This document shows, piece by piece, positions 11,270-23,192 of a stretch of 64,000 nt of DNA. Position 1 is the stretch's first letter, and every line of letters begins with the position of its first letter. The notes under the pieces are model-generated. The model saw nothing but the letters and a program-made list of their open reading frames with translations, was not told the origin of the DNA and ran no database searches. The position numbers and the translations under genes were made by a program. Source of the stretch: Ianthella basta (Eukaryota; Porifera; Demospongiae; Verongiida; Ianthellidae); the NCBI GenBank assembly GCA_964019415.1, contig OZ025869.1, forward strand, positions 4,466,765-4,530,764, read 5' to 3'.

Positions 11270-12275
11270 TAGTAAGGATGGATGGGAGTGGTGTTGGTCT
11301 CTGGTCTGTTTTGTTGGATTTGGGGTTAGGGTTGTGGTTGGGAGTTGTGTGTGGGGCTTATTGTTGATATTGTTTGGGAGTAGGGCTAGGGTTGTGTTTG
11401 AGGATTGTGTGTGGGGCTTCATATTAAGGGTAACTCACATCTTGGCTGCTGGCCAATCTTTTTGCCATGCTTGGTCACTAGTTGATGTAAAGACAGCACA
11501 GGGTTTGGTTCGCACTTCTCACTCTTGCCTCTATACAGGTTATGTTGTTGTTGGCTTGCCAGAGCTTTTTTATATGCTGGTTAAGGTGTGGTTGAGTTGT
11601 GTTTTGGTTGTATGGTTCTTATGTTTTCAAATTAGTATTTTGGTTGGGATATTTAGTATTTCACATTTTGAGTGCTGATTTGTGTGTTTACCATTGGTTG
11701 GTCTATTGTATATGTCTTGTGGGTTGGGGCAGTGGTTGTTGTTGGTTTGTGAGTGTTGGTAGGCTTCTGGCAGTTCTTTGGTGTTCAAGGCAGGGTTCTG
11801 GGGAAGTGTGGGTTTCAATGTGGGTTGAGGTTAGGGTTGGGGTTAGGGTTGGGGTGGGTTAGGGTTTGTGTAGGGTGCACATTGCATTGGCTTTGTCGAT
11901 GGCTTGTCCAGGTGGTATCCTGCTGGTCGCTGGGGGGTGTTAGGGGGTCTCCTGGGGGTTCAAATTGGTAGGGGTGGGTTGGGGCTGGGGTGGTGGGGTA
12001 TTGCGGTCCACTTCTGGGTTATTTGGCGTGTTCTGGTTGTGGTGGGTTGGATTAGGTTGAAGTTAAGGTGGGGCTCTCTAGTCATCCCAGTGATCTACTA
12101 GGTTAGGAATAGGGGTTGGTATTCTGGTTGGGTTAGGGTCTGGGTTGGGGTTAGTCATTACATTATGTCTGTCGGGTTAGGGTTAGGAATAGGACTTATG
12201 GGGTTGGTTAGGGTTAGGGATGGAGCTTGAGGGGTTGGTTAGGTTAGAGTTAGGGTTTAGGGTGTATTGTAGTCA
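11270..12275. repeat. G-rich tract with degenerate TTAGGG-like repeats
   Basis: The plus strand is strongly G+T rich with many GGTTAGGG and GGGTTGGGG words, densest at 11815-11875 and 12100-12270. The array is interrupted and not in register, unlike a functional telomere. It is consistent with an ancient interstitial telomeric or subtelomeric-type repeat. Open frames here (Gly/Val/Trp-rich) are composition artefacts. Confidence 0.65.
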
Positions 12276-14390
12276 TGCAATTCCCCACGTCACCACATGT
12301 TTAACAATGTGAGAGGTAAAGACGGGAATTGAGACAATTTCAAGAATGCACAATCTTCAATGTTGTTGAACAACAGGCACTTGTAGTGGATTGACATGAT
12401 TTGACATGCTTTCATATGTTAATTGCAAACTGTGTACTGTTTCATATGTTTTGTGTAATGTTTCTGTGAAGTGACAGGTTAACAGATCTTGACAGCTTCA
12501 TTTGGTTAGAACCAGTCAAACCAGTTATACCAGTTAAAACACTGATCTGTGTATAAATAAGAACATTATTTTAGTCTGTGTCTTGCTTGCTGTAGTTGTG
12601 GCCTTGTCCTGGTCTCTGGTTGTTCCAGGTTGTTCCATGGAGCTTGGGATGGAGGTCCTTTGTGGTGCATGATATACCACAACATCATTTGTTAATTAAT
12701 AGTCAACACTTTCTGTGCATGCCTTGGGAGTGCAGGAGTATCTTTCAGGAGGTTCTGATCCTTTCTTCATCTAGTTGTTCAAGATTCATTGCCTGTTTGT
12801 TGTCCCTGAGGCAGGTTTTCATTGAGGCCACATCTCTCAATGCGATTTGAAGTCTGGGTTTCTGCTGCACTCCTCCACCAGTTTATTCTCCTTCAAAGAA
12901 TCTTTGGATGTACTTGCTGGTGAGATTTGGGTGATTATTCCGGCTGGTCACAACTGGTGACCTATATGATGTATTTCTTCGATGAATGGCTCAAGGGAGG
13001 CTGAAAGTGCCTCTATACTTTGTCACTGTCAGAATACCACTGATATCTGTGGCTTCTTGTTTGATGAAAGATACCATGTGCATCACATGGCAGCAATAAT
13101 ACATAATGGATAAATGTTTCATTGCAGCATCAACAACAGGAGCCTTTGCAGGAGCAGTCTGGACAATCGTGTATAGCACTGAGGTAATTCTTGTCAAAGC
13201 CGGGCATATTGGAGCAAATCCGGTCATCGTGTTGGAAGTAGTGAGGCTGGCTGCGCATTTCAGTTCAGCCGCGATGGCATCCTGCTTGAAGCAAGGGATG
13301 CATGCATTCATTCTGTTCTCTTTACATTATTGGTTTACATAGCATGAGCCTATACCACATTACAGGCACCAGGTCATATAATAATTAGTCAAATCTTATG
13401 TAAGAATGTTCTGTCATTAGTAATGGGCTGTAAAAAATCATTGCTGTTGCTGCTGTTCCTATAGCTACTGTTGAAGATAGGCCTTGTCCGTTCTTGTCCA
13501 GACTACGTCATACTTACCAGCCTTTGATGTGTGGGTACGTGTCGACCTTCAAACCATAGAGCTGGCCATCATCAACAACACTGTCAACATGTACCCACAT
13601 CAAGTGCTGCACATGTGGGTTGTAGCAGTGTAAACAATGCAGGTGCTGCGCGCAGCTGATTTTTTACCTCCATATAATTGCTTATATCTCCTGCAAGCTT
13701 TGTTCAATCGACGTCAGACGAGTACCAAAAGAAGAACAGACTTAGCCCTTTTATGTCTACATACGATATCTGTTGATGGCCCCTTGCCTCACTGAGCAAT
13801 GTCGCCACTAACGAAGCCATCAGATTAGCGGGAAATATCTTTCTGGTTATCGGAGGAACGTTAATTTGTTCATACACATACGATCTAGCTTTTGCATGCA
13901 TGCATTGTTATTAAACTAATCCTATCCAAAGTTACAACTTTTTCTCTCTGACCAACTTCTGCGCCTTGTAACTCCTCACAGGAAGCGAGAACAAACAATT
14001 CATGCATGGAAAAGTTAGATAATTTCCCAACGTGCCTCTACCTAGCAATACCGATAGCCGGAAGATCTTATTGCGAACAACCGTAACAGCCAGCCTTCAG
14101 GGGCGATGTCTCGTGACGTCTTTGTGATATTTCTATAAAATGGTTGACAGCATTATAGCACATTGCGCGGTTTGACAATTTTTGTTCCAACAACTAGATC
14201 AAGTCTGCTCAGCAAGGCTAGTTTTCGTCCTTAGGTACATACCTAGCTGCCAGATAGGACGATTTCTATCCTAAAATAATCACAGATCATGCACACATCG
14301 CATGACATTGTGTGCGTAGCCGCGTAAACAAACTGCCATAACCTACAAGCGTGGTCAATCATGCCCATATATAGCACACCCCAGGCCTAC
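12276..14390. other. No gene recognised
   Basis: Ordinary-looking DNA. Overlapping open frames on both strands at 12991-13342 are about 80-106 codons long and unrecognised. 13690-13905 has a 65-codon minus frame of unknown meaning. None shows a domain or paired splice sites that I could support. Confidence 0.3.
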
Positions 14391-14395
14391 CACAC

Positions 14396-14680
14396 AAACA
14401 CACATTCATTCCCACATTAGGTGCAATGTGCACAGCCATAAACCTATGTAATTGCACACACAAACACTCGACAGTTAAACGTATGCACCCAAACACAGAA
14501 TCTCACAAACATACATACAATTCACTAACAATTGACCTCAAGTGAGACGCTTGCAAGGGTACACTCAACACATGCACACCACAAACAACATACATGTGTA
14601 CAAACACAGCACATGCATAGAAATGATTCACACACATGCACCCCAATACATGTACACCCACAGTCGTGTCTCACCCCTTC
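14396..14680. repeat. Solo fragment related to the inverted repeat of transposon B
   Basis: CA-rich DNA matching the inner part of B's right arm in order: an AAACCTAT / TAATT / CACACAAGCACTC-like stretch at 14440-14470 parallels 28815-28860. The ACACTCAACACATGCACAC stretch at 14561-14580 parallels 29040-29060, followed by ACAACATAC. It is probably a remnant of a related element. Confidence 0.55.
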
Positions 14681-15139
14681 ATTTGTCTCTCATGGTCGCA
14701 CAAGCTGTGTGCAAGTAGCTGCTGCTTTAGTCTGAGCAGAAATACACCTCATCTTTCTTGTCCGTAGTTGAAGCCCAAGAACGCACACTGCGTAACAAAT
14801 TGGTGAATGACAAACACTGCATCTTCCTGTAGTACTGCACCAGTAGTTCATCTACATTGTCGCATTTCAGGGCCTAGAAAAGGCTCGGAGAGTAACAAAA
14901 TGTGATGTTATGCTTAGTGGCACCATGCGCTAACGCAAAGAGTCCAGGCTGGGTCCAAATAGGCTGTAGAATGTAATGGATTACATTGCACTACACTACT
15001 TACATCTTACATTGTCATTCGAGTGAAGGAATGGCCAGAAAGCACAAAAACATAGTGTGCAATATTCTTCATATGCGCAGCAATTTTAAATTGACACTGG
15101 GAGGTATGGCGCAAATTTTAAACTACGGTGCTATAGGGT

Positions 15140-17760
15140 TAAATAGGAAAGATTGACATCTTGTATTGCTGCGAATACACATACAATGCCAATCTACTAG
15201 AAGTGCAAATTTGTACTTTTGACGAAGCCTTATGCACCAAAGTGGAATTGACATAAAGGCCAGTATTCCATTCAAGGTGTACCATAATGTGTGGGCGTTT
15301 CCTTTGAGGTGGTCAGGTGAGCATTTGACTAAGACACCTCATTAGGTATTCATGCAGCTGCAGGGCCATTGCCTGCAGGTGTCTTACTAGTGATCTCAGT
15401 GTTTACACCTTCACTTCAAAATCAGTGTACAAGGACGGGGGTGAGGGTACTCTAACATGATAGCAGTGACGAAACAGAGACAATTTGAGGAAGCAGAAGG
15501 AGGCACCAACTGCATGACAATGGCAATGCCAACAGTGATGGCGCAGATGACAGCAGGGCAGTAGCACAAGGAGGAGCTTGCGGAGCTGACGGTACTCGAA
15601 GAAATGCTGAAACATCAGCAGAGGAGATAGTGGAAGTGACGGAAAAGATGATGACTTTGACGGCGAGAAATGCAAACTGAGGAAAGTGCTTGGGAGTAGT
15701 TACAACTTGCGAGAATGTGTTCCAGGGTTCATCCATTCTCAAGAACACGGGGACGCACGAGCTAATACAACTTTTCTGGCTACAATTCATTTTTCTATTG
15801 CATCTGCTGCTAATGCAGTGGCTTACACTGTTCTTACTTGTTGCTAAGGATATTAATCTGCTGTGAAAGACAGCAACTCTCAGTGTCCTTGGCTTACAAC
15901 TGACTGATCATGTGGCAGCCATATTGACAGGGTCATTGGTCAACACTTCCACATTTTGGTACACGTAGATTATACTATTCTGATTGGGTCATTCTCATCC
16001 TCATTGTATAACCTATACATAAATTCTTGATAACTGGTTGCGTAGGAATTGATTGCATTCCATAAACAAATCTTACTGTGGATTGCATCCCCAGTCTTGT
16101 TTAATACTGTGTTTCCTTGGAATGAGAAAGCGTCTACAGTCTGTGGGTTTGGGTTAGTGTCGCTGAGCCTTGGGGTTGACGTCACTGGGCTTGAGGTCAA
16201 TGTCACTGGGCTTGTCAACATCACTGGGCTTGGGGGTCTTAAAGGCATCTGTCCCAGGATGCCCAAATGGGCAGGCCTGCAGCAGTGCTTCTTTGTTGCT
16301 GGGGGCTTCTCTGCATCTGTAAACGTCACACTTCCTGATGGGATAACTTCCTTGCTTTGGCAGTTCTACCCCACACACATGTACTGTGTTGGTGCCTCCA
16401 CATATCTTCATACTGCTGTCCATTTTTGCCTTTTTCTCTCTCTCTCTCTGGAATGATGTGATTGTGTTGGAGGTGTTACTTTTATTCTAATTCATGGTAC
16501 AATCTCTAATTATACATCTCCATTTCATTGGTTAGTTAAGCTGAAATTTCATTGGCTGATGACAAGCACACAGGTATCCACTACGTAGCTACACCATGGT
16601 CCGCTTGTGTTAGAAGGCTACGTATCTGTAGCTATACTTGAACAGAGGTGATCGGTGATACCACTTCGAGACAATTAGTCTATTTATCCCCTGGATAATA
16701 GTGTGCATACAGCCGATGCCTCCATTTACACGGTTACGCAACGTGCACTGCCATCTTACCCAGCAGCATTCAAAGATAAAAGAGAATTGATTGTTGACAG
16801 TGAAGACCACACAAAAGTACGTTTTGCTTGTGACAAAGTGGGTTTCCTTTAATCACGCTTTGTGTGTGTGTGTGTGGGCCTGGATAGGGAAGAGAGAATA
16901 GCAGTTGATGATTAGAATAGCAGTTGATGATTTGGTCAACCATACATCCCAACTGCTAGGTCACTGTCAATGTTCTATTCGACTAACCTGGCCCTACAGG
17001 CATAGCAGGGCACCTCCCCCTGTGCCTGGCAAATAGTCACAATCTTTGACTTCATGCAGTACAAGCAGTGTGGCTCTTTTATGCTCAGATGTCCAAAATT
17101 GGTGGGAGTACTGAAAACTTCCACCTCCTGAACAGCCATTCCTCCTTCCCAGATTCCAGTGTGTGAGGAGCTCTGAGGAAACTCAGGATGGCTGCATCCA
17201 ATGTCAAATACACAACCACTGAACCCAGTTTATTCCTAGTGGGTAGTACAAAGAGAGCATGTAGGAGGGATGGTAGCATAGCACCTCTTTTGTTACAGCT
17301 CCTGGGGGATTTTCCAATGAGGCGTCCCCATGCAAGTCATGTGTGCAACCACAAACTGCAAGTCAGAGGTTCATATCACATGTGTCTAATGCTCTGAAAC
17401 TGGACTTCCCTTTCTCTTTCTGCTTTGACATTTTGGGAGAAATGTAAACAATGGTCATTGAGTGCCAGCAAAGGGGAAAAAAGGAAGTAGAAGGCTTGTA
17501 TAGTCAATGCAATCTCAGCCACCTTAACGTATCCTTTCAGGTGGGTCTTTCTTGGAGTAGAAGATTTATTCACATTTCATTTAGAACTTCACTAGGACTT
17601 AGCAAGCCATGGCAAATGACTTTGGGGTGAATGGAGTACTAGGAAGGGGTGACAGCAAACAGCCAGATCACAAGGAAGGCCCCCCTGCCACCTTGTGGCA
17701 CTTACAATTCTGCGTAGTTGTTCAGAGTAAGGCAGAGATCATCAAGTACTTGTCAGGAAC
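15140..17760 (+). repeat. Long dispersed repeat, copy 1 (copy 2 at 54960-55990)
   Basis: Landmarks occur in the same order and orientation in both copies. These are ATCTTGTATTGCTGC (15159; 54977), AGAAGTGCAAATTTG (15200; 55034 onward), TTGCATCCCCAGTC then TGTGTTTCCTTGGAA (16082-16122; 55279-55320), CAGGTGGGTCTTTCTTGG-type sequence (17538; 55740) and TGTAGTTGTTTAGAGTAAGG-type sequence (17715; 55950). Copy 1 is longer because the landmarks are spread by extra DNA. A minus-strand reading FSFQGNTVLNKTGDA at 16110 has a counterpart FSFQGNTGFNMTGDA at 55310, so part of it may once have been coding. Function unknown. Confidence 0.7.
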
Positions 17761-17877
17761 CCATACAAGCATGTGTGGCAGTTAGTTAAAACAGAAACAA
17801 CTGGGACTGCAGTAGACATTTCTGGTTCTTCTTGAAATCAAGGAAAGCAAATTCTGGAGGATTTGCTAAAGCCCCAC

Positions 17878-18072
17878 TCAGCTCTTAGGCATACTTGGCT
17901 CGTTGATTTGTTGAATGCTTGCTCTCCTGCCATTAGATGTGCACCACAAAAAGGGGCCAAGATGTTTGTAGTGCAGGAAGTCCTTCAGACGCATGGGGGC
18001 AATGGAATGGAAAAAACTGTATTCCAGCCTCCATGAGGCATCCAGTGCCCGTTTCAAATCCATGTTAGCCAC
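17878..18072 (-). other. Unrecognised short ORF
   Basis: A 64-codon minus frame of ordinary composition between the long repeat and transposon A. I could not assign it and it may be spurious. Confidence 0.2.
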
Positions 18073-18344
18073 GTACTCTGCCTAATACTATAATATTATT
18101 GTGACCACTGTTGCATGCATGCTGTAGCAAGTAAATTTACTTTATCTTATTAAATATTTGCTTTCTGCAATTCATTTATTACATGCTATATGTATGTAAT
18201 TTGACACATTATTATTGTTTTTTTATTGACTCAAACTTTCCAATATTTATACTACTTATCTGTAGTATACTGTGGCCGTGCAGACCTTCTAGGTAGGGTA
18301 AAAGCCACGATTTGATGTCATGGATCCAGTCAACCCTCTCAATC

Positions 18345-19269
18345 TCAATTTGAGGCGTGTATGAGTTCTTGATGGCTTATTGAAGCCCTTGTGGTGGTAA
18401 ACTCTAGTTCTCGTACGGCTCTTAGAGATGTAGATATAGGGTCTTCTCCAAATGTTGAAGAAAGAGTGAGCTCACCACCCATATCATGGTAACTGGAAAT
18501 GGCTTCGTCAGAGGTTGGAATAATGTGGGGAGGGACTTTTGCCGTCCTATTGTCCTGATTCATCCTAACATTAGGAATCCCCTTTCCTGCATTGTATTAT
18601 GAGTTCAAAGACATACGAGCATTATTATGTAGATTCATAGTACAGAGCATGTAGCATAAACACTGAACAGAGTATACAGTCTGTGACAATAATCATGCAT
18701 TTTCATTTAGATAAGGAGTTTCATTGTCATGCAGACCATAAATTGCACAATGTCATATGCATGTGCATGTCTTTTCAGAGTATTTCAGTGCATATTATTA
18801 CTTGGTATAGGATGCTCATTCCAGACCTGTACAGTCTGTGCTGCACCAAATTTTGCCACATGTAAAGCAAACCATGATGTGCAAAAACGATCTACTGGCG
18901 AATCCATATCGATGGCACCTTCTTCCATTTTCACCAATATCTGTTTGATGGGATAGTTAACACGCTTAATGAACTCTACCCACAGTCGTTCTACAGGATG
19001 ATTCTACAAGGATGAGTGTAAAATACATGACTGTTACAAGTATATGCATAATATACAGTACAAGGTAGTATCATGCAACATGCAACAGAATTTAGTATAA
19101 TTATAGGTTTATAATGCTTGCCTGTTTGGAAGTAGTCTGCAAATGAGGATCTCTCGAAGTGTTTGTGCGATGACTTGCAAGCTGTTCTTGGATATACAAA
19201 CCCAAGACCCACTCTATTCCCTTATCCGTCCGCACTTGATCCCAAAGTCCATATTCAATCATCATCGGT
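18345..19269 (-). pseudogene. Integrase-type transposase, 3' half (transposon A)
   Basis: Three minus-strand exons can be read. Exon 19269-19122 has GLWDQVRTDKGIEWVLGLYI, with the second catalytic Asp. Exon 19003-18802 has NHPVERLWVEFIKRVNYPIK, with the catalytic Glu. Exon 18586-18345 runs from GKGIPNVRM to a stop and includes IIPTSDEAISSYHDMGGELT. The splice sites fit, the first exon using a GC donor (GCAAGC). The last bases of the preceding exon (VYKHLFR, ending at a donor near 19420) remain. The N-terminal helix-turn-helix and first catalytic Asp are gone, replaced by unrelated sequence, so this is a truncated relative of the complete gene at 23193-25141. Confidence 0.8.
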
Positions 19270-19434
19270 CTACAAATGGGGGCATATAGGTCCTAAGGAA
19301 GTGCATGTTATTACAGTGATATCCATAATATACATTCACACAACATTAAAATGCGATTATGAACTGTATTTACTAGTGAAATATAGCACTCATAACGTGT
19401 ACTTGCATTATACCTGAAGAGGTGCTTGTATACT

Positions 19435-19690
19435 GTAGCCTTAGCCTGGGTTGAACTGACTGGCATGCAACTGAGGGTTTTCTGGCTACAGAGGCTGGTT
19501 GAAGTCAAGGTGTAGAAGGGTTGTAGGCTTCTGTTGTCAATGAAGCCTCTGCAGCCGACTTGAATGGCGGGTATGGTAACAGCTACCCTGTTACTGCGGG
19601 TTTCTTTGAGCAGGTGCAGGTACTCCTCTCCTTCCTTTTGCCTTGCACTCTCAAAGTTGGCCTCCCAACACACTGTTAGCTTGAACATGT
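19435..19690 (-). other. Retroelement-tail-like coding fragment
   Basis: A minus-strand reading with AIQVGCRGFIDN resembles the short domain that follows reverse transcriptase in some retroelements (VEVGCRGF-type). It abuts the truncated integrase of transposon A. The family is uncertain and the fragment is a fossil. Confidence 0.35.
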
Positions 19691-20060
19691 GGATACACAT
19701 CCACACACCCACACACCCACCCACACCCACACCCACACACACACACACACACACACAAACATGAACACACACGTACACACACGCAGACACACACACCAAT
19801 ACAAACACACCCACACACATACACACATGCATGCACACATACACAGATGCAAATACAGATACTGCAGTTGTATATACATGACCATTCAGTCGAAATTCCC
19901 CATACCACCATGCAAAGCCAACCAGTGTGGATGGATGGGACTGTATGGCTCCCTTGATACCCACCACACTACTGACTTCACCTGGTGTGCATGGGTCAAA
20001 GCCACAGAACACACACACACCACTGGTGCACACACACACACATTCACACACGCACATGCA
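19690..20060. repeat. CA-rich microsatellite and diverged B-like internal sequence
   Basis: 19700-19860 is (CA)n with interruptions. 19870-20010 matches 27885-28000 inside transposon B (CCCATACCACCATG followed by AACACTACTGACTTCACCTG-type sequence). This shows that A and B share subterminal DNA as well as the integrase. His/Thr- or Cys/Val-rich frames across it are artefacts. Confidence 0.7.
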
Positions 20061-20229
20061 CATCATTGTTACATCGATACATCCACCAAGCCTGTCACAC
20101 ACAAGGTTGGCTCTGATCGCTTAGTGAAAGGCCTTGGGTGATCCACCCATTGAGGAATGGAACACGGTCTGGTGCACAAGGAGGTGCGCCTTTCCAGTTG
20201 CTTCTTGTTTAGAGTCATCCTCCAGATAG

Positions 20230-20716
20230 ATCAATTCCACGTCTCATATTCCTAGCTAAGTTCGTACAACGCACACAAAAACACCCGGTTTAAGGAAGAG
20301 CTGGAAAGGCAACACACGTACACACAGATAGCGCACATATGCACAAGCATGCAAGCGCACACCCAACGCGTACGTCTTCCACGCGCTCACAGGCTTCCAG
20401 ATCATGATCAACGTCGTTGAACAGGCGGAGTTGCTACGCGATGGCGCGGTAACACTTGAAGCCAAGAGTTGCAGTGTCCAGGTTAGGGGTTGAGCTCTTG
20501 CACAAGGGCAAGAGAGCTAAGCGCCGTGACCCAGATGCCACAGAAGCGCCTCTCCAGCAGACCCGAATTTGGTACAAAACAAGGAGGCTTGCGGTCCCTT
20601 CCATTTTGTCACTATACACTGATTTCCCAATTCTACAGTCATTGCAAATTGAACTGGGAACGCAATCATCCGTTTTTCGATTTTTGGAAAATTGAATGGC
20701 CGAAAGGTACCCGGAC
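20230..20716 (-). mobile_element. Transposon A, right terminal region
   Basis: The right end reads ...AAAATTGAATGGCCGAAAGG and finishes ...CCCGGAC at 20716. This is the same terminal pattern as B (...ATTGAATGGACCAAAGATCC...CCACGGAC). Further in, the GCGCTTAGCTCTCTTGCCC-like and CAGAAGCGCCTCTCC blocks also match B's arm. The left end of A was not found. Confidence 0.7.
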
Positions 20717-21320
20717 CGAGTGGCAAGTTCTTCTTCAGCGTCCAGAGAAGAATGCTTAAGGTAAGAGGTAGCATCATGGGGATATTCGTACAGATCCACA
20801 AAGCAGAGTGGCTTCTTCCCATGTGGACACTGTGTGTGAACTAGGCATCCTGGGTGGATTACATGATAATGTAGAGTACTAATGTGTCGATGTTATGTAT
20901 GTATGTACATATAGTTCTTCTAAAATGGCACTAGATATAATAACATACCTGTCAAATGTGTCTTTATTTGCCATAAGTTTTGAGTAGATTTGCTCTCAGT
21001 AGATGGCTTTGGCAAGTTTGTCTTGGACTGATCCATCCCATCTATGATGAGTGTGGTGTTTGTGTGGCTCTTCCCAAGCTTTCTGACGGCGACTATTATA
21101 CTTTGCTCTCTCTGAACTGCGAAGTGTGTGTACGCAATGCTCTTAATCCTGTAAAACCCTCATATGACACATGCCCTAATGTAATATAAACCTTGATTTT
21201 GTCTTTGTCGAGGTTCAATAAGCTGACATTGACAGTACATCACATCAGATAGTGTGAAAAACTACAATCAAGGATAATGTGTGTTATAAAGTAGAATGAT
21301 AATGGAAGTCATCATACAAG

Positions 21321-21844
21321 GTCCGTGGATCTTTGGTCCATTCAATTTTCTAAAAATTGCAAACACGAAAATCGCCTTCCCGTTTCAATTTTCAATGACA
21401 GTGGAATTGGAAATCACGGTAATTCCTCGTTTAATGCAAGCCCTCTAGTTCTTTGCCAAATTCCGGTCTGCAGGAGAGGCGCTTCTGTGGTACCTAGGCC
21501 ACGGCGCTTAGTTCTCTTCCCTTGCGCAACTCCTCTAACCCTAACCCTGGATAGCACAGAGCTTTGGCCACTTCCAAGTAGCTACGTCTACTCCGGTGCC
21601 ATCGCGTGGCAGGTCAGGTGCTGTTCGTCGTGCGCGCTGTCTGTGGCGTGCTGGCCTCTCTACAAAACGTCTGCTGACAGGTGGAGTGGTAAAAGATGCA
21701 GCAGCAGGCGATGATCGCCTCCTTGTGCACCAGACTGTACAACCCTTCTTCGGTATGTGAGTTGTCTTTCCCATACAGCCAGATCCCTTGGTGCCAATGT
21801 GTGTGACATGGTTGTGGGTGTATTCATAGGTGTTTGCGTGTGTA

Positions 21845-21916
<72 letters not shown>

Positions 21917-22801
21917 TGTGTGTGCGTGTGTGCGTGCGTGTGTGTGTGTGTGTGTATGCATGTGTGCGTGTGGTACATGCATGTATGTGTGTTTGTGTGT
22001 ATTTCTGTGCCTGTTTGCCTGTCTATGCATCTGCCTGTGTGTGCATGCATGCGCATGTTTCTGGGTAAGGGTGTGCATGTGCAGTGAGTGCAGTTATGTA
22101 TTTATGTGTTTCTGGGTGTGGTGTGGGTGTGCAATCTTCATGTGGAGAGGGTTGTTTGTGCATGCACACCTTTGCATGTTGTGTATGTGTGTCTCGTGCA
22201 TATTGTGTGTGTTTGTGGGTCTTGTCTGTGCAAGTATTGTGTGTGTGTAAAGGTATGTTGCTTGTAGTGTGCATGTGTTGAGTGTGCACGTGCAAGTGTT
22301 CCACATGATCATGAGTGTCCAAGGGTGCTGTGTGTGCACACATGTGAGAGTATAATGTGTATAATGTACACTATGTCATTCATTTGCATGTGAGTTACAG
22401 TGTTTGGGTGAGTTACTGTGTTTGCATGTGAGTTACTATATTTGGGTGCATATGTTAATTACTGTGAGTGCTTGTGTGTGTGGTGCATGTGTAATTACAT
22501 ATATAATAGGTTTATAGTTGTGCGTATTGCGCCTAATTTGGAAAGGGCATTGATGTGCAGTAGGCCAGGAATGTCATATGGATGGTCCAGTGGGTGCCTG
22601 TGAATGGTATGAGCAATCTGGTAGATGTTTTGCTTGGCTGCACTGTACTGATGAGGGCCAATAGCCCGAAACATCCATCTGGATGGATGTCTGCAGTTTG
22701 CCATGATGGAAGGGAGTGAAGAGAATGTGAGTTAGGGAGGAGGGAGAATATGTAGGAAGGGAGAGGGCCGGCTTTTATTCAACATTCGCTGCAGGATGTG
22801 G
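21321..22801 (+). repeat. Left terminal inverted repeat of transposon B
   Basis: About 1481 bp, mirrored by 28525-29985. From the outside in: a conserved terminal block, CTCTAACCCTAACCCTGG at 21532, a long (TG)n tract at 21846-21935, a TG-rich zone, and the hammerhead motif at 22642-22697. Identity to the other arm stops at 22801 (GGATGTGG). Peptide frames that appear twice in the window in opposite orientation are this arm and its mirror, not genes. Confidence 0.9.
22642..22697 (+). ncRNA. Hammerhead ribozyme motif, left arm of B
   Basis: The core is complete. Stem I is 22642-22647 with 22692-22697 (6 pairs, one G-U). CTGATGA is at 22648-22654. Stem II GGGC/GCCC has the loop CAATA (22655-22667). 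GAAA is at 22668-22671. Stem III is 8 pairs (ACATCCAT/ATGGATGT) with loop CTGG (22671-22690). The GTC cleavage triplet ends at 22691. All invariant hammerhead core positions (CUGANGA, GAAA, NUH) match. Stem I is the open helix (type I). Such motifs are known in Penelope-like elements and retrozymes. Finding one in a DNA transposon's inverted repeat is unusual. Confidence 0.85.
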
Positions 22802-22842
22802 TGAATGGGTGTATAGGTGGGTGTGGATTGCTAGGGGTATAG

Positions 22843-22856
22843 TGTGTGTGTGTGCT

Positions 22857-22923
<67 letters not shown>

Positions 22924-22927
22924 TTGT

Positions 22928-22967
<40 letters not shown>

Positions 22968-22990
22968 ATTTGTCTGTGTGTATGAGTGTG
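22843..22990. repeat. (TG)n microsatellite
   Basis: Long TG run with few interruptions, just inside the left arm of B and outside the mirrored region. Open frames here encode only Cys/Val or His/Thr runs. Confidence 0.95.
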
Positions 22991-23192
22991 TATGTCTGTG
23001 TGTGAGTGAGTGTGTGATGTGGATGTGTGTGTGTTACTGTATGTGTATGTATGAGTGTTTACATACGTATTATCATTGTGTACAATTTGTTTGTGACACT
23101 GTGATCAATAATGCCTGCACATACTGCGTATAGTATATATACTGCAATTAGTTTGTAATCATTGATTTTGGATTAGGACACTCAACTTAAAA

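Noticed and set aside
11226-12101. Gly/Val/Trp-rich frames in the G-rich tract
   Set aside because: Driven by GGTTGGG composition; no domain or splice signals.
19689-20141. His/Thr-rich and Cys/Val-rich open frames here and at other CA/TG tracts (21.8-22.3, 27.5, 29.3, 30.7-31.4, 36.6, 41.3, 60.0 kb)
   Set aside because: Dinucleotide repeats are free of stops in several frames; none has a non-repetitive domain.
21541-22343. Minus-strand frames in the left arm and their identical plus-strand twins at 28983-29765
   Set aside because: The same inverted-repeat DNA read twice; His/Thr-rich or without domains.
22495-22704. 69-codon frame present in both arms (also 28622-28831)
   Set aside because: It overlaps the ribozyme on the opposite strand, has no domain, and its identity merely reflects arm identity.
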